From positions 62,001 through 126,000 of the forward strand of contig JAADJZ010000020.1 of NCBI GenBank assembly GCA_011032825.1: DNA of 64,000 bases. Reading direction: 5' to 3'. This document shows positions 10,910 through 21,822 of this stretch, piece after piece (position 1 is the stretch's first letter; every line of letters begins with the position of its first letter). The position numbers were made by a program, and so were the translations under genes. The notes under the pieces are model-generated. The model was given only the letters and a program-made list of their open reading frames with translations, was not told where the DNA came from and searched no databases. The DNA is from Massariosphaeria phaeospora (lineage: Eukaryota; Ascomycota; Dothideomycetes; Pleosporales).

Positions 10910-12187
10910 TCAATCGTACCAAACAGCATTCATACTAAACCCCTTCTCGCCGACTTCCAACCTTGCAACCCTCGCCAAGAACTCCTTATGCCACCTATAA
11001 ATCTCGACGCCGCCCTTCTCATCGTCCGTCAGCGCCAGCCACTCGTCCGTCCACGGGCACGGCGCCACGGCATTCGAGTGGCCGCCCGACGTCGGCGTCG
11101 GATTGAGGCAGATCTGGCGCTCAATGGCGCCGCAGTCGCTGATCTTGAAGGCGGCCATGTAGCCGGTGAGCGAGGGCGAGTTGGCGCGTGAGGTGGCGAA
11201 GAGGTACTGTGAGGACTGGGTGAGGAAGACGACGTCGGAGCGGTATAGATGCGGGTTGGGAATGTCTGGCATCGGGCGGGGCTGTCAGCGGGTTGAGATC
11301 GAGAGTGTAAGCGCAATGTGTCGGTGCGAATCGAATACTTCACTCACCCGGCGGAATCAGCGGAAACGCCCTGTGCGTATACACAGGCAGGTGCGTCTTC
11401 GGATCAATCACGTACTCGCAAACGCGGTTCCCGGCCTCCATGAGCGCATACAGATACTTGCCACTGGGATGCATCTCCACCCACCTGGGATGATCCTTCT
11501 CACCCTCCGCCTCGGTGTACCCGACCGTCTCCACCCTGCCCTTGTCGTCGACTTTCTTGTGACACCATATGCGGTTCGCCCACATATCCGCCGAGTAGAG
11601 GTACGTCTCGTTGGGGTCGAAGACCATGCCGTGGATGGCAGACTTGGGGTCGTAGTCGTAGTTCTGGATGTTCTCTTTTATAGCGCCGTTGGCGTGTACG
11701 CTGAAGATGTTGCCGTGGCCGGCGTAGTCGTAGAAGGGGTTGCAGTAGACGGCGTAGGGAGGTTTGCGCGCGGGGAGGAGGAAGATGGCGCGGGTCTTGG
11801 TCGAGGCTTCGCTAGCTTTTGCTGTTAGGACGTCAGTCAACCCGTCTGTCTTCATGTTTACTGCGGTCGCATACGATGCCCCCCTATAGGCCAACTTCCA
11901 GTATGCACAATCTCGCTTGGACTCTTTACTTCATGACTGGACCACTTCTTCATCGAGGCACCGTAGATGTTCTTCTTCGTGTGCTGTCCCGCCCCCTATT
12001 AGCCGTTGCTTGCACTCTCAGTCCAGAAGAGTCCACGTACGTCCAAAGCCATCCAGCTGATCGGCTCGTCGTCTGGAATCTCCGTCTTCTTGACCAATGC
12101 CAACGTCAACTTCTCATCGTCGAAGGCCACGGTGATGATGACACCCGGCGGCGTCCAGGTGCCTATCATGAGATGATGGACGCCCAT
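10910..12187 (-). CDS. Carboxy-cis,cis-muconate cyclase (CMLE-type beta-propeller)
   Basis: Converts 3-carboxy-cis,cis-muconate to 3-carboxymuconolactone in the fungal protocatechuate branch of the beta-ketoadipate pathway. Exons 12187-12041, 11983-11875, 11821-11348 and 11265-10910 give 361 residues, close to the usual length of fungal CMLE. Introns are 57, 53 and 82 bp; the second has a clear TTGACTGAC branch region. The first acceptor could instead lie 12 bp upstream without changing frame. Recognisable propeller segments are IYGASMKKWSS, NPFYDYAGHGNIFSV, GIHGMVFDP-like (AIHGMVFDP), DHPRWVEMHPSGKYLYALME, TPTSGGHSNAV and the C-terminal GFSMNAVWYD. The fungal enzyme is a seven-bladed lactonase-type propeller unrelated to bacterial CMLE. 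It lies head-to-head with the intradiol dioxygenase gene, which suggests co-regulation. Confidence 0.88.
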
Positions 12188-12811
12188 TGCGCTTCAACCG
12201 GCCTCTCGATTCCCGGGAAGACCGAGTTCCAAAAGGCAATGGCGAGGAAGACGGGATAACTGAAGGCGCCCCAAGCCCAACACTGCACTGACTGACTGTA
12301 TCGGCCATGACGGTTAGTGACGCGCCCATGGCCCCATGCATGCTCGCCGGCACCGCTCCGAGCCCCGCCCTTGTGTGTCGTGTGGGCCAGCCTGCACCTG
12401 CCGCGGCTAAGACGGTATCCGGCGATGCCGTGCACGCCCATTGGCCAGCCTTGCCAGCTCGCTGCGGGGCGCCGGCACTGCAGCACCACCACCACCCCGT
12501 GTTGACGCCAGACGCAAGAGCCGAGCGTCGATGCCGCAACACTGGGGCGAGCTATCTTTTGCACGCCCTGTCGCCGGCCGTGGCCCTGCATCACTGCATC
12601 ACTGCATCACTGCATCGACTGATGTTTGCTCGGGTCGCTGCGACGGATCGTGTGGCAGGCCCGTCTGTCGTATATAAGGAGTCTGGCGGACCCCAGATGG
12701 GAGCCCCATATACCACTGTACATCGTTTTTCTCGTATACTTCACCGGACCGTCTCTTGACTTTTGTCTCCGCCGAATCCCCCCTCTCAAGTAGACGTCGT
12801 AGATAATCAGC
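12188..12811. promoter_or_regulatory. Bidirectional promoter between muconate cyclase and ring-cleavage dioxygenase genes
   Basis: A 624-bp divergent intergenic region. Toward the dioxygenase there is a TATA-like TATATAA at about 12,671, roughly 135 bp before the ATG. Four tandem copies of CTGCATCA/CTGCATCG lie at about 12,591-12,622. Overlapping open frames of 140-150 residues on both strands here lack family features and are treated as chance. Confidence 0.6.
12591..12622 (+). repeat. Four tandem CTGCATCA octamers
   Basis: The octamer CTGCATCA is repeated head to tail, the last copy ending in G. It sits about 50 bp upstream of the TATA-like box of the dioxygenase promoter. It could be a regulator-binding array or a simple microsatellite. 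Confidence 0.7.
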
Positions 12812-13871
12812 ATGACTTCCAACACACAAACTGCGCCCACGGTGCAAGATGGCTCCGCCCCGCACCGCTTCGACCCTGATTTCACCAATGCGGTTATCAA
12901 TGCCATGGGCCCAAAGACGGACCCTCGTCTGCGAGTCGTCATGAGCTCGCTGATCCGCCATCTGCACGACTTCACGCGGGAGGTCGAGCTCACCGTCGAC
13001 GAGTGGATGGCAGGCGTCAAGTTCGTCAACTTGGTCGGCCAAACTTCCACAGCTACGCGCAATGAGGCGCACCGAATGTCTGATGTGTTGGGCCTGGAAT
13101 CGTAAGTCATCTCTGTTTGATCCAGTTTACAGTGGGAGAACATTGCTAAGCGTGCAAATAGATTAGTCGACGAGATTGCACACAAGCACGTCAACGAATC
13201 CGGCGAAGAACCCACATCGTCCTCGATCCTTGGTCCCTTCTGGTCGCCCCACGCGCCCTTTCGTGAGAATGGGGGCTCCATCATCATAGACTCCAACCCG
13301 GAGGGCCAGCCTACCCTGATGCACGGAGTCATTACCGATCTCGATACGAAGAAACCGATTCCAGGTGCAGTGATTGACATCTGGCAGGCGAGCGCAAACG
13401 GAAAGTACGATTTCCAGGACCCGGAGAACCAGACGCCGAACAATCTGCGCGGCAAGTTCAGGTGCAACGACAAGGGCGAGTATTGGTACTATTGCTATAA
13501 GCCGACAGCCTACTCTCTGCCCACTGATGGTGAGTTGCATCTTGAGCGAGTGTCTGGCGCAGTGGACACTGACAACATCAATAGGAGCCGCAGGCGCACT
13601 TTTTACAGCGCTCGACCGCCACCCTATGCGCCCAGCTCACATCCATCTCATGATTACCGCCGAAGGCTACAAGCCTGTAACCACGCAGCTGTACCCACGT
13701 GACGACCCCTATGTGACCAACGATACTGTTTTCGCGGTCAAGGACGACCTCCTGATCGACTTCATGCCTCGGCAGGGCGACGACAAGGCGAAGTTGGACT
13801 TGGAGTATAATGTGCGGCTGGCGCCGAGGGAAGGGAAAACTGCGCCCTTGGATGGTGTTGCGCGGTTGTAA
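12812..13871 (+). CDS. Intradiol ring-cleavage dioxygenase (hydroxyquinol/catechol 1,2-dioxygenase type)
   Basis: Fe(III) enzyme cleaving the aromatic ring between adjacent hydroxyls. Exons 12812-13101, 13162-13529 and 13585-13871 encode 314 residues; introns of 60 and 55 bp have GTAAGT and GTGAGT donors. An N-terminal Dioxygenase_N-type helical region (about 25-105) precedes the catalytic beta-sandwich. The four expected iron ligands are visible: Tyr179 (NGKYDFQD), Tyr214 (PTAYSLP), His238 and His240 (AHIHLMI). The spacing of 35, 24 and 2 residues is typical of the family. [10 protein letters not shown] (about 120-129) is also characteristic. The N-terminal domain argues for the hydroxyquinol or catechol class rather than protocatechuate 3,4-dioxygenase; which diol is used cannot be told. 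It is divergently transcribed from the muconate cyclase. Confidence 0.9.
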
Positions 13872-14185
13872 AGCGCCGGGATTGATCAGAGAAAGAACCG
13901 TCGGGTAAACGAGGTGAATGATAAGGAGCAGAGGCTTTTGCATTTAGCGATGTGAGGTTGACCCATTTGGGCGTACCTGTAGGTATCTGTTGCTCTTCGA
14001 TCTGTCCAATGAAGAGTTGGCTTGCATCTTTAAGCCGTGTGCGAGACGATGTCTCTAAACTTCTGGACTCTTGCAAATGCAGTCGATATCGCTGAGACTT
14101 GACAAGTGCCGTGGCCCGTGCCGTGGCAAGTGCCGACGCATGGTTAGCACATATATGGGCCCACTCACCAGAATGACTGAATGCA
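13872..14185. promoter_or_regulatory. Intergenic region between dioxygenase and CMD-like gene
   Basis: 314 bp holding the 3' flank of the dioxygenase gene and the promoter of the next plus-strand gene. A GTGCCGTGGC-type short repeat occurs near 14,105-14,135. No coding potential is supported. Confidence 0.4.
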
Positions 14186-14860
14186 ATGCTTGTTCGCTGC
14201 TTCCCAAGACTTCGGAGCGCCCACAGTCCTCTTCCACTCTTCCTCCGAGACTTCAGCACCACGGCAGCCCTCGCCATGCGGGTGCTCTATGCCCCCACAG
14301 AAGCGCCCAGCGAAGCCGTCAAGCCCGTCTACGAGCGCATCGCAGCGCGCCGGGCTCCGCGTCCACTCATCCCGCTCGACCTGGCGCTGCTCCACAACGC
14401 GGACGTGGCCGACGGCTGGAACTCGTTCATCGGCGCGATACGCACCAAGACGACGCTCGACGAGGGCATCAAGGAGCTGGCCATCTCGCGCGTCGCCGTG
14501 CTGAACAAGGCGGTGCACGAATGGAACTCGCACGCGCCGCTCGCGCTGAAGGGCGGCGTCTCGAAAGAAGGGCTTGAGACAGCCTTCTCTGCGCCGGCAT
14601 CCAGGGGGAGAACAGGAGAGGGGGGAAATGGAGGCTTGTCGAAGGAGCAGTGGGCGGTGCTGGCGTATACCGACCAGATGACAATCGGGGTCGAGGTGGA
14701 TGAGGCAGCGACGGACGCGTTGAAGGGCTTCCTGAACCATCAGCAGGTGGTGGAGCTGACGGCCACGGTTGCCGCGTACAACTGCGTCAGCCGGTTCCTC
14801 GTGGCCCTCGACGTGGGCGAAAACAACGGCGGCGCCATGCACAAGGTCGGCGACATGTAA
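14186..14860 (+). CDS. Carboxymuconolactone decarboxylase-like (AhpD fold) protein, likely mitochondrial
   Basis: Single-exon frame of 224 residues. The first about 30 residues (MLVRCFPRLRSAH...) are Arg-rich, Ser-rich and free of acidic residues, resembling a mitochondrial presequence. The remainder resembles the CMD/AhpD superfamily: a helix with KELAISRVAVLNKAVHEWNSHA (about 93-114) and a C-terminal helix VELTATVAAYNCVSRFLVAL. The AhpD-type CXXC redox pair is absent, which favours the decarboxylase-like branch. Bacterial CMD converts 4-carboxymuconolactone to the enol-lactone; in fungi many relatives are uncharacterised. Position next to a ring-cleavage dioxygenase and muconate cyclase suggests a role in the same pathway, which is inference. 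An alternative start is Met31. Confidence 0.75.
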   Translation: MLVRCFPRLRSAHSPLPLFLRDFSTTAALAMRVLYAPTEAPSEAVKPVYERIAARRAPRPLIPLDLALLHNADVADGWNSFIGAIRTKTTLDEGIKELAISRVAVLNKAVHEWNSHAPLALKGGVSKEGLETAFSAPASRGRTGEGGNGGLSKEQWAVLAYTDQMTIGVEVDEAATDALKGFLNHQQVVELTATVAAYNCVSRFLVALDVGENNGGAMHKVGDM

Positions 14861-15018
14861 CTCGATCAATTGATGGTGTTGATGCGTGCGTAGCAATTCT
14901 TCAGCCGGCGCAAAGCGAGCCGCGGCTCGTTCTCGTTGCTCACACTGCAGCGGTCCACGCACCCCACTGCACTGCACCCTTCGCTGTTTTCCTCCACACT
15001 CCCACTTAGCAGATCACA
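14861..15018. promoter_or_regulatory. Short promoter of isovaleryl-CoA dehydrogenase gene
   Basis: 158 bp separating two plus-strand genes. It contains CACTGCAGCG and CCACTGCACTGCACC repeats. No firm promoter element was identified. Confidence 0.4.
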
Positions 15019-16476
15019 ATGGCTTCGCTGCCCCCAAGAATCCTCTCTCGCAGCGTCCGTCAGCTCGGCCGCCACCAGCCACGGCCCGTCGTCGTCCACG
15101 CACGCCGCCACGCATCGACCAAACACCCGAGAGACTTCGCCCCGCCTACGCAGGCAGACCTCGACGAACTACGAGAGCGCGTGCAGGAATTCACAAGTAT
15201 GTGCTGGACATAACCCCCAGCTCCTTCAATGCGGCTCGTTACCCCTGTTGGCGCCGAATCTGTTCCTTGCGAAGCATAGAACACCGCTGACGAGGGCCTA
15301 CAGGACGAGAGATCCCCGAAGACCTGGCCCGGAAAACAGACCGCGACAATGCATTCCCAAACGACATGTGGCCGAAGTTGGGCGAAGCTGGCTTCCTGGG
15401 CATCACGGCAGACGAAGAGTTCGGCGGACTGGCCATGGGCTACCAAGCCCACTGCGTCGTCATGGAGGAGATAAGTCGGGCGTCTGGCAGCATCGGCCTC
15501 TCCTACGCCGCGCACTCACAGCTCTGCGTCAACCAGCTCATGCTGAACGGCTCGCCCGAGCAAAAAGCGAAATACCTTCCCGGTCTCATAAGTGGTGAAG
15601 CCATTGGCGGGCTGGCTATGAGCGAGCACTCAGCCGGCAGCGACGTTGTCAGCATGAAGATGACCGCCAAAGAGGCAGACGGCGGCTATTTACTCAACGG
15701 AACAAAGATGTGGATAACAAATGTACGTCTCCAATTGCTATGCTCTATTCACTCTCATCTGGACGTGCAAACTGACACACCCTCAGGGTCCCGACGCCCA
15801 CACCATTATCGTCTATGCGAAAACAACGCCCACTGCCGCCTCCAAAGGCATAACCGCCTTCATCGTGCCCACCACCTCCCCCGGCTTCTCCGTCCTGAAG
15901 AAGCTCGACAAACTCGGCATGCGCGGCTCCAACACAGGCGAGCTCGTCTTCGAGAACGTATTCGTGCCGTCCGAAAACGTCATCGGCCAGCTCGACCGCG
16001 GCGTGCGCGTCCTCATGGAGGGCCTTGACCTCGAGCGCCTCGTCCTCTCCGCCGGGCCTCTGGGCCTCATGCAATCCGCCCTCGACAACGTTCTTCCCTA
16101 CACACACCAACGGAAACAGTTCGGGCAGCCGATTGCGCACAATCAACTTGTTCAGGGGAAGCTGGCGGACATGTACACCAAGTACCGCGCCTCGTCTGCA
16201 TTCACATACTCTGTTGCGCGGGCTGTGGACGAGTTGCATGCGGATCCGCAGATTCGGACGCAGGATTGCGCGGGCGCGATTCTGTATGCGGCCGAGCGGG
16301 CGAGCGAGGTGGCGGCGGCCGCGGTGCAGTTGATGGGCGGCATGGGCTACATGAACGAGGTTCCCGTGGGCAGGATACTGCGAGATGCAAAGCTGTATGA
16401 GATAGGGGCGGGAACGAGTGAGGTAAGGAGGATGGTTATTGGACGGGCGTTTAACAAGGAGTTTGGGGAGAGATGA
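15019..16476 (+). CDS. ivdA: Isovaleryl-CoA dehydrogenase, mitochondrial
   Basis: FAD-dependent acyl-CoA dehydrogenase converting isovaleryl-CoA to 3-methylcrotonyl-CoA in leucine degradation. Exons 15019-15196, 15304-15722 and 15787-16476 give 428 residues; introns are 107 and 64 bp. A presequence rich in Arg and Ser ([18 protein letters not shown]) supports mitochondrial import. Family motifs are [90 protein letters not shown] and [12 protein letters not shown]. The catalytic Glu lies in [12 protein letters not shown] (Glu282), the position specific to isovaleryl-CoA dehydrogenases rather than other acyl-CoA dehydrogenases. The MCC beta gene, next step but one in the same pathway, is 3 kb away. 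Confidence 0.92.
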
Positions 16477-17364
16477 TAGCGAAATGTGGGAACTACTGGC
16501 TGTTGGATTTGACGACAACACGGCACCCGTTCAGTGTTACCGTTCACCATTACCGTTCACCCCGCGTCTCTAGCGCCCGCACTTCAAGCTTCGACGACCT
16601 TGTCCGACATGCCCGACAAGCAAACCTTGGGAAGTGCTTGCATCAGCTAGATAACAGATACGTTGGCTAGGCCAATCACAGAAGACATACATATGTTTTC
16701 GTGCGTGTTCCCTCAGAACAGCTGTCGCTAGACACTACACAGCCGGACTTTGTCGACTTGCAAGGCTACCTAGGTACGTATGTCTACACAATATCGGCCT
16801 TCCGCTCGAAGTTACACTCCGCTCCGCCTGTTCCCGCGTGATTTGGATGCGGGAAAGCGCCGGCACATGGCTGTCCTCTGTTGTTGGCATGGTGGGGAAC
16901 GCATCTACCACCCATGTGTTGGCGTTATAACGGCTTTGACGATGGCAACGCAGTGCGGACTTTCTGACCAGGACGAGCTGAGGCGAATGGAGAGAGATGT
17001 ATGGCGGGCGCGTGGAAACGTCTAGGAAAAAAGTAGTAGAATGCACGAAGACGGAATGGTTTCGCCGTCCTGCATCGCACCGCCTGGATGGCACAGCGCG
17101 GGCGCAGGTGGGCACAGCTTTGCATTCCTGGCCTCCTGGGAGAAGCGTTCCTTTCGCGTCGAAAGACGGGTCAAGGCATCTACGGTAACATCTTTAGTTG
17201 TTCTTTTCTATCACTCATTTTTCTTGCCGAACCATCTCTTGATTGTACGATATATTCGTTGCGTGGTGGAGCAGCGGGCTTGACCATCTACGGTGGTATC
17301 TACCCGACTCAGTCGCTCTTTGGTTCACGAGCTCGTTATCACGCCGAAAGCAACACATGTCGCG
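16477..17364. promoter_or_regulatory. Intergenic region upstream of GH76 gene
   Basis: An 888-bp GC-balanced region between two plus-strand genes. It contains a near-perfect direct repeat of TACCGTTCACC at about 16,538-16,563. Several short open frames cross it on both strands, but none shows family similarity or splice structure, so I see no gene. Confidence 0.45.
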
Positions 17365-19163
17365 ATGAAGCTCTTCGGCCTAGGGCGAGCGCTCGCGGCG
17401 CTCAGCTTCTTCACTCCGCATATCGTTCTTCCAGCTTCAGCGCTCGAGCTAGATCCGACGAATCCAGGTACCTACTCACCTACTTCCTAGCTCCTCGCCC
17501 ACAACTCCAAGCCTTACAAACCCGCTGACTCCTCTATAGAGAATGTACGCGATGTCGCGAAGAAAGTCGCCGACGACCTTGTCGCCATGTACGCACACGT
17601 CAACTTCGACGGAAAGGGCGGGAACAAAGTTCTATCGGGTATTCCGGGACTTCTCACGTACGAGCCGTATTACTGGTGGGAGGCGGGCGCTATGTTTGGC
17701 CAGTTGGTTGAGTATTGGTATTATACGAATGACAGCTCGTACAATGATCTTGTGAAGGAGGGCATGCTGCATCAGATTGGAGAGCAGAAGAATCTGGTAC
17801 GTTGAGCAAGTCGTGTGTTAGCATCGAGGTATCAAGAGGATGTCAGGACAGAGAAAGACGCAGTGCCCTTGAACTTGCCCAATGAGTCTTACTCCTTTGA
17901 TAAGACACTGACCAGATCACAGATGCCTCGCAACCAGTCCAAGGACGAGGGCAACGACGACCAAATCTTCTGGGCTTTCACCATGATGTCCGCCGCCGAA
18001 CTCAACTTTCCCAACCCGCCCGCCAGCGAACCCGGCTGGCTGGCCCTCGCCCAAGGCGTTTTCAACCAGCTGCACAGCCGCTGGGACACGGAGAAGTGTG
18101 GTGGCGGCCTGCGCTGGCAGATCTACTACTATAATCCTGGCTGGGACTACAAGAACACAGCGTCGAATGGCGGCTACTTTCACCTCGGGGCGCGCCTGGC
18201 CGTGTACACGAAAAACGATACGTATGCCAAAGAGGCGGAGAAGGCGTACGATTGGATGGACCAGGGGCCGCTGCTGAACGAGAAGGGCGAGGTATTTGAT
18301 GGGAGCGACGTGCTGAAGGGGTGTACGGATGCGGATCAGACGGCGTGGACGTACAATTATGGCATCATGATTGCGGGGACGGCTTATGTGAGTTATCCCT
18401 TGCTCGTTTGCTTGTCTTCTGTCTGTTGTGTACATAGCATGGTCATATCATTACTTGCTAACCACCCCTTTTCTCGATTCCAGATGTACAACTACACCAA
18501 CGGGGATGCCAAATGGGGCGACCGCCTGCAAAAGTTCCTCAACCAAACCGACCGCTTCTTCCCCAAACAGAACAGTAAGACCCTCCACTCTTCTTTCCTT
18601 CATACTTCTACCTCTAACAATTCACACATATACTAACCCCCTCCCCCATAGACTCCACCATGACCGAAGTCTGCGAAGCCCACGCCCTCTGCGACGTCGA
18701 CCAAGTCTCCTTCAAAGCCTACCTCTCACGCTGGCTCGCCCTAACCACCCAACTCGCGCCCTTCACACGCGCGCAGATCCTCCCCCTCCTCGCCCACAGC
18801 GGCGTCGCCGCAGCGCAAACCTGCGTCGGCGAGACGCAGTCGACAGGGCCCTCGGCGCGCCCCACGCGCAACCTGTGCGGCAACCGCTGGTACGAGCAGG
18901 GCTACGACGGCCGCGGCGGCGTCGGCCAGCAGATGAGCGCGCTGAGTATCATTGGCGCGAATCTCATACAGGAGGTCAAGGGGCCGGCGACGGAGGGGGG
19001 AGGTGGGACGAGTGCGGGGAATCCGGGGCTCGGCGGCGATGATGCGGAACCGCCGATCTATGATTATGATCAGATTACGGCGGCGGACAGGGCGGGCGCG
19101 AGTATTTTGACGATGTTGGTGGTTGGGGCTACGTTGGGGGGTGGATGGTGGTTGGTGAACTGA
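17365..19163 (+). CDS. GPI-anchored GH76 mannan endo-1,6-alpha-mannosidase (Dcw1/Dfg5-like)
   Basis: Cell-surface enzyme thought to cross-link GPI mannoproteins into the wall by acting on alpha-1,6-mannan. Exons 17365-17467, 17540-17796, 17923-18387, 18484-18574 and 18652-19163 give 475 residues; introns of 72, 126, 96 and 77 bp contain CTGAC or TACTAAC branch sites. A signal peptide (MKLFGLGRALAALSF...) is followed by the GH76 fold: EPYYWWEAGAMFG (76-88), the catalytic Asp-Asp pair in NDDQIFW (Asp132-133) and AELNFPNPP. The C-terminus ends in a hydrophobic segment after a Gly/Asp-rich stretch (ILTMLVVGATLGGGWWLVN), as expected for a GPI signal. Upstream ATGs in other frames are ignored because only ATG 17365 gives a secretion signal. 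Confidence 0.9.
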
Positions 19164-19569
19164 GCGGGGAGATTTCGTTTTTATTAGCGCATAGGGTCTG
19201 CTGGCGTTCTGGGGCGTGCGGGGAGTTAGGGGAGTTATATGGTGGGATAGGATTTTGAATTTGGAAGAGTATGAAATATGGCTTGGGGGTTATTTGGACC
19301 TGGGAAACGCTTTTGTAGGATAGTGGTTGGTTGCTACAGCGAACTCTGATGGGCTTGGAGATCTCGGTATGGCACAGAAAGATTAGTATACTTTTATACA
19401 CTAGTGTTTCCATCACGCTAAAGAAGAATTGACTCGGTAGATTTGATATTTCAATGCGGGGACCGAGTATTCTACACAACGTATAAAAACGTACCGGATG
19501 ACATAGATACAGTTCATGAACGTGACTCACTAGAACATACTCCCTCGAACTCCCCCTTTGCTGCCCCAT
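19164..19569. terminator. Convergent 3' region of GH76 and MCC beta genes
   Basis: 406 bp between the ends of two converging genes. T-rich and A-rich stretches such as TATAAAAACG (19,482) may serve polyadenylation, but no definite signal is claimed. The 146-residue minus-strand frame here is not supported. Confidence 0.4.
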
Positions 19570-21453
19570 CTACATTCTAAACACGCCCCACTTGCTCTCA
19601 TCCTCTCTCCCCGTATTCCTTCCCCCACAAGCCATCTGCAGCCCCAGCCCCAAGACCTGCCTGGTATGCTCAGGAGGGATGATACCGTCATCCCACAGAC
19701 GAGCCGAACCGAACGTCGCCTCGCTCTCGCGCTCGATCCGTGCTTTGAGGTCCGGATCGACCTGCTTTCCGACTGCTTCCATGACCGAGGATAATTGCTC
19801 GGCGCCCATGACGCTGGTGCGCGCGTTCGGCCAGGTGAAGAGGAGACGGGGAGAGTAGGCGCGGCCACTGTTGAGGAGTCAGCATGTCAAAACGGAGACC
19901 AATGAGAAGGGAAAGCGTGGAGAAAACAACAGGCCATAATAGCGGGCGCGAAGGGGGAGGGGGGCCATAACTCACCACATACCGTAGTTTCCAGCCCCAG
20001 CACTCGAACCCACGACAATGGTGAACTTAGGTACCTCGACACAACTAACGGCCGTAACCAGCTTCGCTCCATTCTTCGCAATACCTCCTTTCTCCGCATC
20101 AGCACCAACCATAAACCCACTGATATTCTGCAGGAAGATCAAGGGGATATGTCTCTTGCCACACAGTTGAACGAAATGCGCTCCCTTCAACGAACTCTCG
20201 CTAAATAGGATCCCGTTATTCGCAACTATACCGACAGGATGGCCGTAAATTTTGGCGAAACCTGTTACCAGCGTGGCGCCGTAGCCGGGTTTGAATTCTG
20301 CGAAGGAGGAGCCGTCGACGATGCGGGCGATGATCTCGTGGATGGGGATCTGCCGTCGAAGATTTGTTCCCACAATTCCAGACAGTTCTTTGGAGTCATA
20401 AAGGGGCTCGTCGTAAGACGGCTTGTCTTGCTTCGAAGCAAATGTTTGGTTCCTGTGCCAGTTCAGGTTACCCACGCTGCGCCTCGCAAGAACGAGTGCA
20501 TGTGCATCATCTACTACGAGGTAGTCGGTAACACCGGAGATCTCGGAATGCAGTTTCCCGCCCCCGAGATCCTCGGCAGATACTACTTCGCCAGTGGCTG
20601 CTTTAACAAGCGGGGGTCCTGCGAGGAAAATGTGGCCCTGGCCCTCCACAATGATGCTCTCGTCGCTCATAGACGGCACATAGGCGCCACCCGCCGTGCA
20701 TGGCCCCATTACCACACTAATCTGCGGAATACCCATCCCTGACATCCTCGCCTGGTTGTAGAAGATGCGGCCGAAGTGGTTGACGTCGGGGAACACATCG
20801 GCTTGGTGAGGCAGATTCGCACCTCCAGAGTCTACCAAGTAGATGCAGGGAAGTCGGTTTTCGAGCGCAACGGTCTGAGCGCGAAGGTGCTTCTTTACAG
20901 TTATAGGATAGTATGTTCCCCCCTTGACAGTCGAGTCATTGGCAACAATCACACATTGAACTCCATTCACCGTTCCAACTCCTGTTACAATTCCGCCAGC
21001 AGGGACATCTTCTCCTTGGTATACGTCGTACCCAGCTAGCTGTGAGAATTCGAGAAAGGGCGTTCCGGGATCAATGAGCGCCGTTATCCGATCTCTGACC
21101 AACATTTTGCCTCTCTGTAGATGCTTGTCGCGCGCCTTTTGTGATCCACCCAACGCGATCTTGGTATGCAAGTTTGTCAAGCGCTCCATCGCTTCGTCCA
21201 TCTGTTGCTTGTTCTCCTTGAAATCCGACGAGCTAGTATCTACGGCGGTCTGTATGACTGAAATAGCTTCGGCATGGTGAGAGTATGTAAACGTTGCGAT
21301 ACTGCGCGAGTTGTGACTAGGGATGGCGCATCGTGGAGAGGTTCGTATTGTGGTAGTTGCTAGCTGTGGAGGAGACAAACGAGTTGCTAGGGAAGGTCTG
21401 ATCGAACGTCTAAGGAGGGCCAAAGCCTCGCGAGAAGGAGCTCTTGGGGCCAT
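19570..21453 (-). CDS. mccB: Methylcrotonoyl-CoA carboxylase beta subunit, mitochondrial
   Basis: Carboxyltransferase subunit that moves CO2 from biotin to 3-methylcrotonyl-CoA in leucine degradation; it works with the biotin-bearing alpha subunit, not seen here. Exons 21453-19976 and 19867-19570, separated by a 108-bp GT..AG intron, encode 591 residues. An Arg-rich presequence ([17 protein letters not shown]) suggests mitochondrial import. Conserved stretches are [121 protein letters not shown] and, across the splice, NYGMCGRAYSPR. The C-terminal exon has [16 protein letters not shown]. Length and motifs match MCC beta better than propionyl-CoA carboxylase. Confidence 0.93.
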
Positions 21454-21822
21454 TGGTGTATTCTCCCTTAACCCAGGCCACTCTTTATACTGTCTCAGAG
21501 ACGGCTTTGTAGTCTCGACTCCAATGCGCCAAAGTACTCAAATCCCACTGTTGATTCGAGGACTGTCCGTGTCCAAAAATGCGCAAATGTGAATAATTGT
21601 ACAATGCGGAGGGGTTAAGGGCGTTCGAGGCGATGGTGTGTGAGCCGTGCATGTCTTGTGTAGTTGTTGTTGTACTCTGGATAACGCCTCAGAGCCGCAG
21701 GTAACCGTCCCGCGGTTCAATAGTGGGGAAGTGCGCTATCCGCATCGGGTAGGTAGCCTATTCTGGGGTCCGCGTGCAAATCTGGGTATAGCAATTATCT
21801 ATTACTAAAGTCGAATCTAATA
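21454..21822. promoter_or_regulatory. mccB promoter and border of AT-rich transposon nest
   Basis: 369 bp upstream of mccB. Composition is balanced until about 21,780 and then turns AT-rich at the edge of transposon P4. The TA target of P4 is at 21821-21822. Confidence 0.6.

Noticed and set aside
11166..11828. 220-residue plus-strand open frame
   Set aside because: It is antisense to the well-supported muconate cyclase exons and has Val/Arg-rich composition typical of an antisense frame.
12114..12759. Several 140-150-residue frames in the bidirectional promoter
   Set aside because: They overlap on both strands, have no recognisable domains, and lie where the two flanking genes need a promoter.
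17088..17528. 146-residue frame upstream of the GH76 gene
   Set aside because: It overlaps the GH76 signal-peptide exon in another frame and lacks features of its own.
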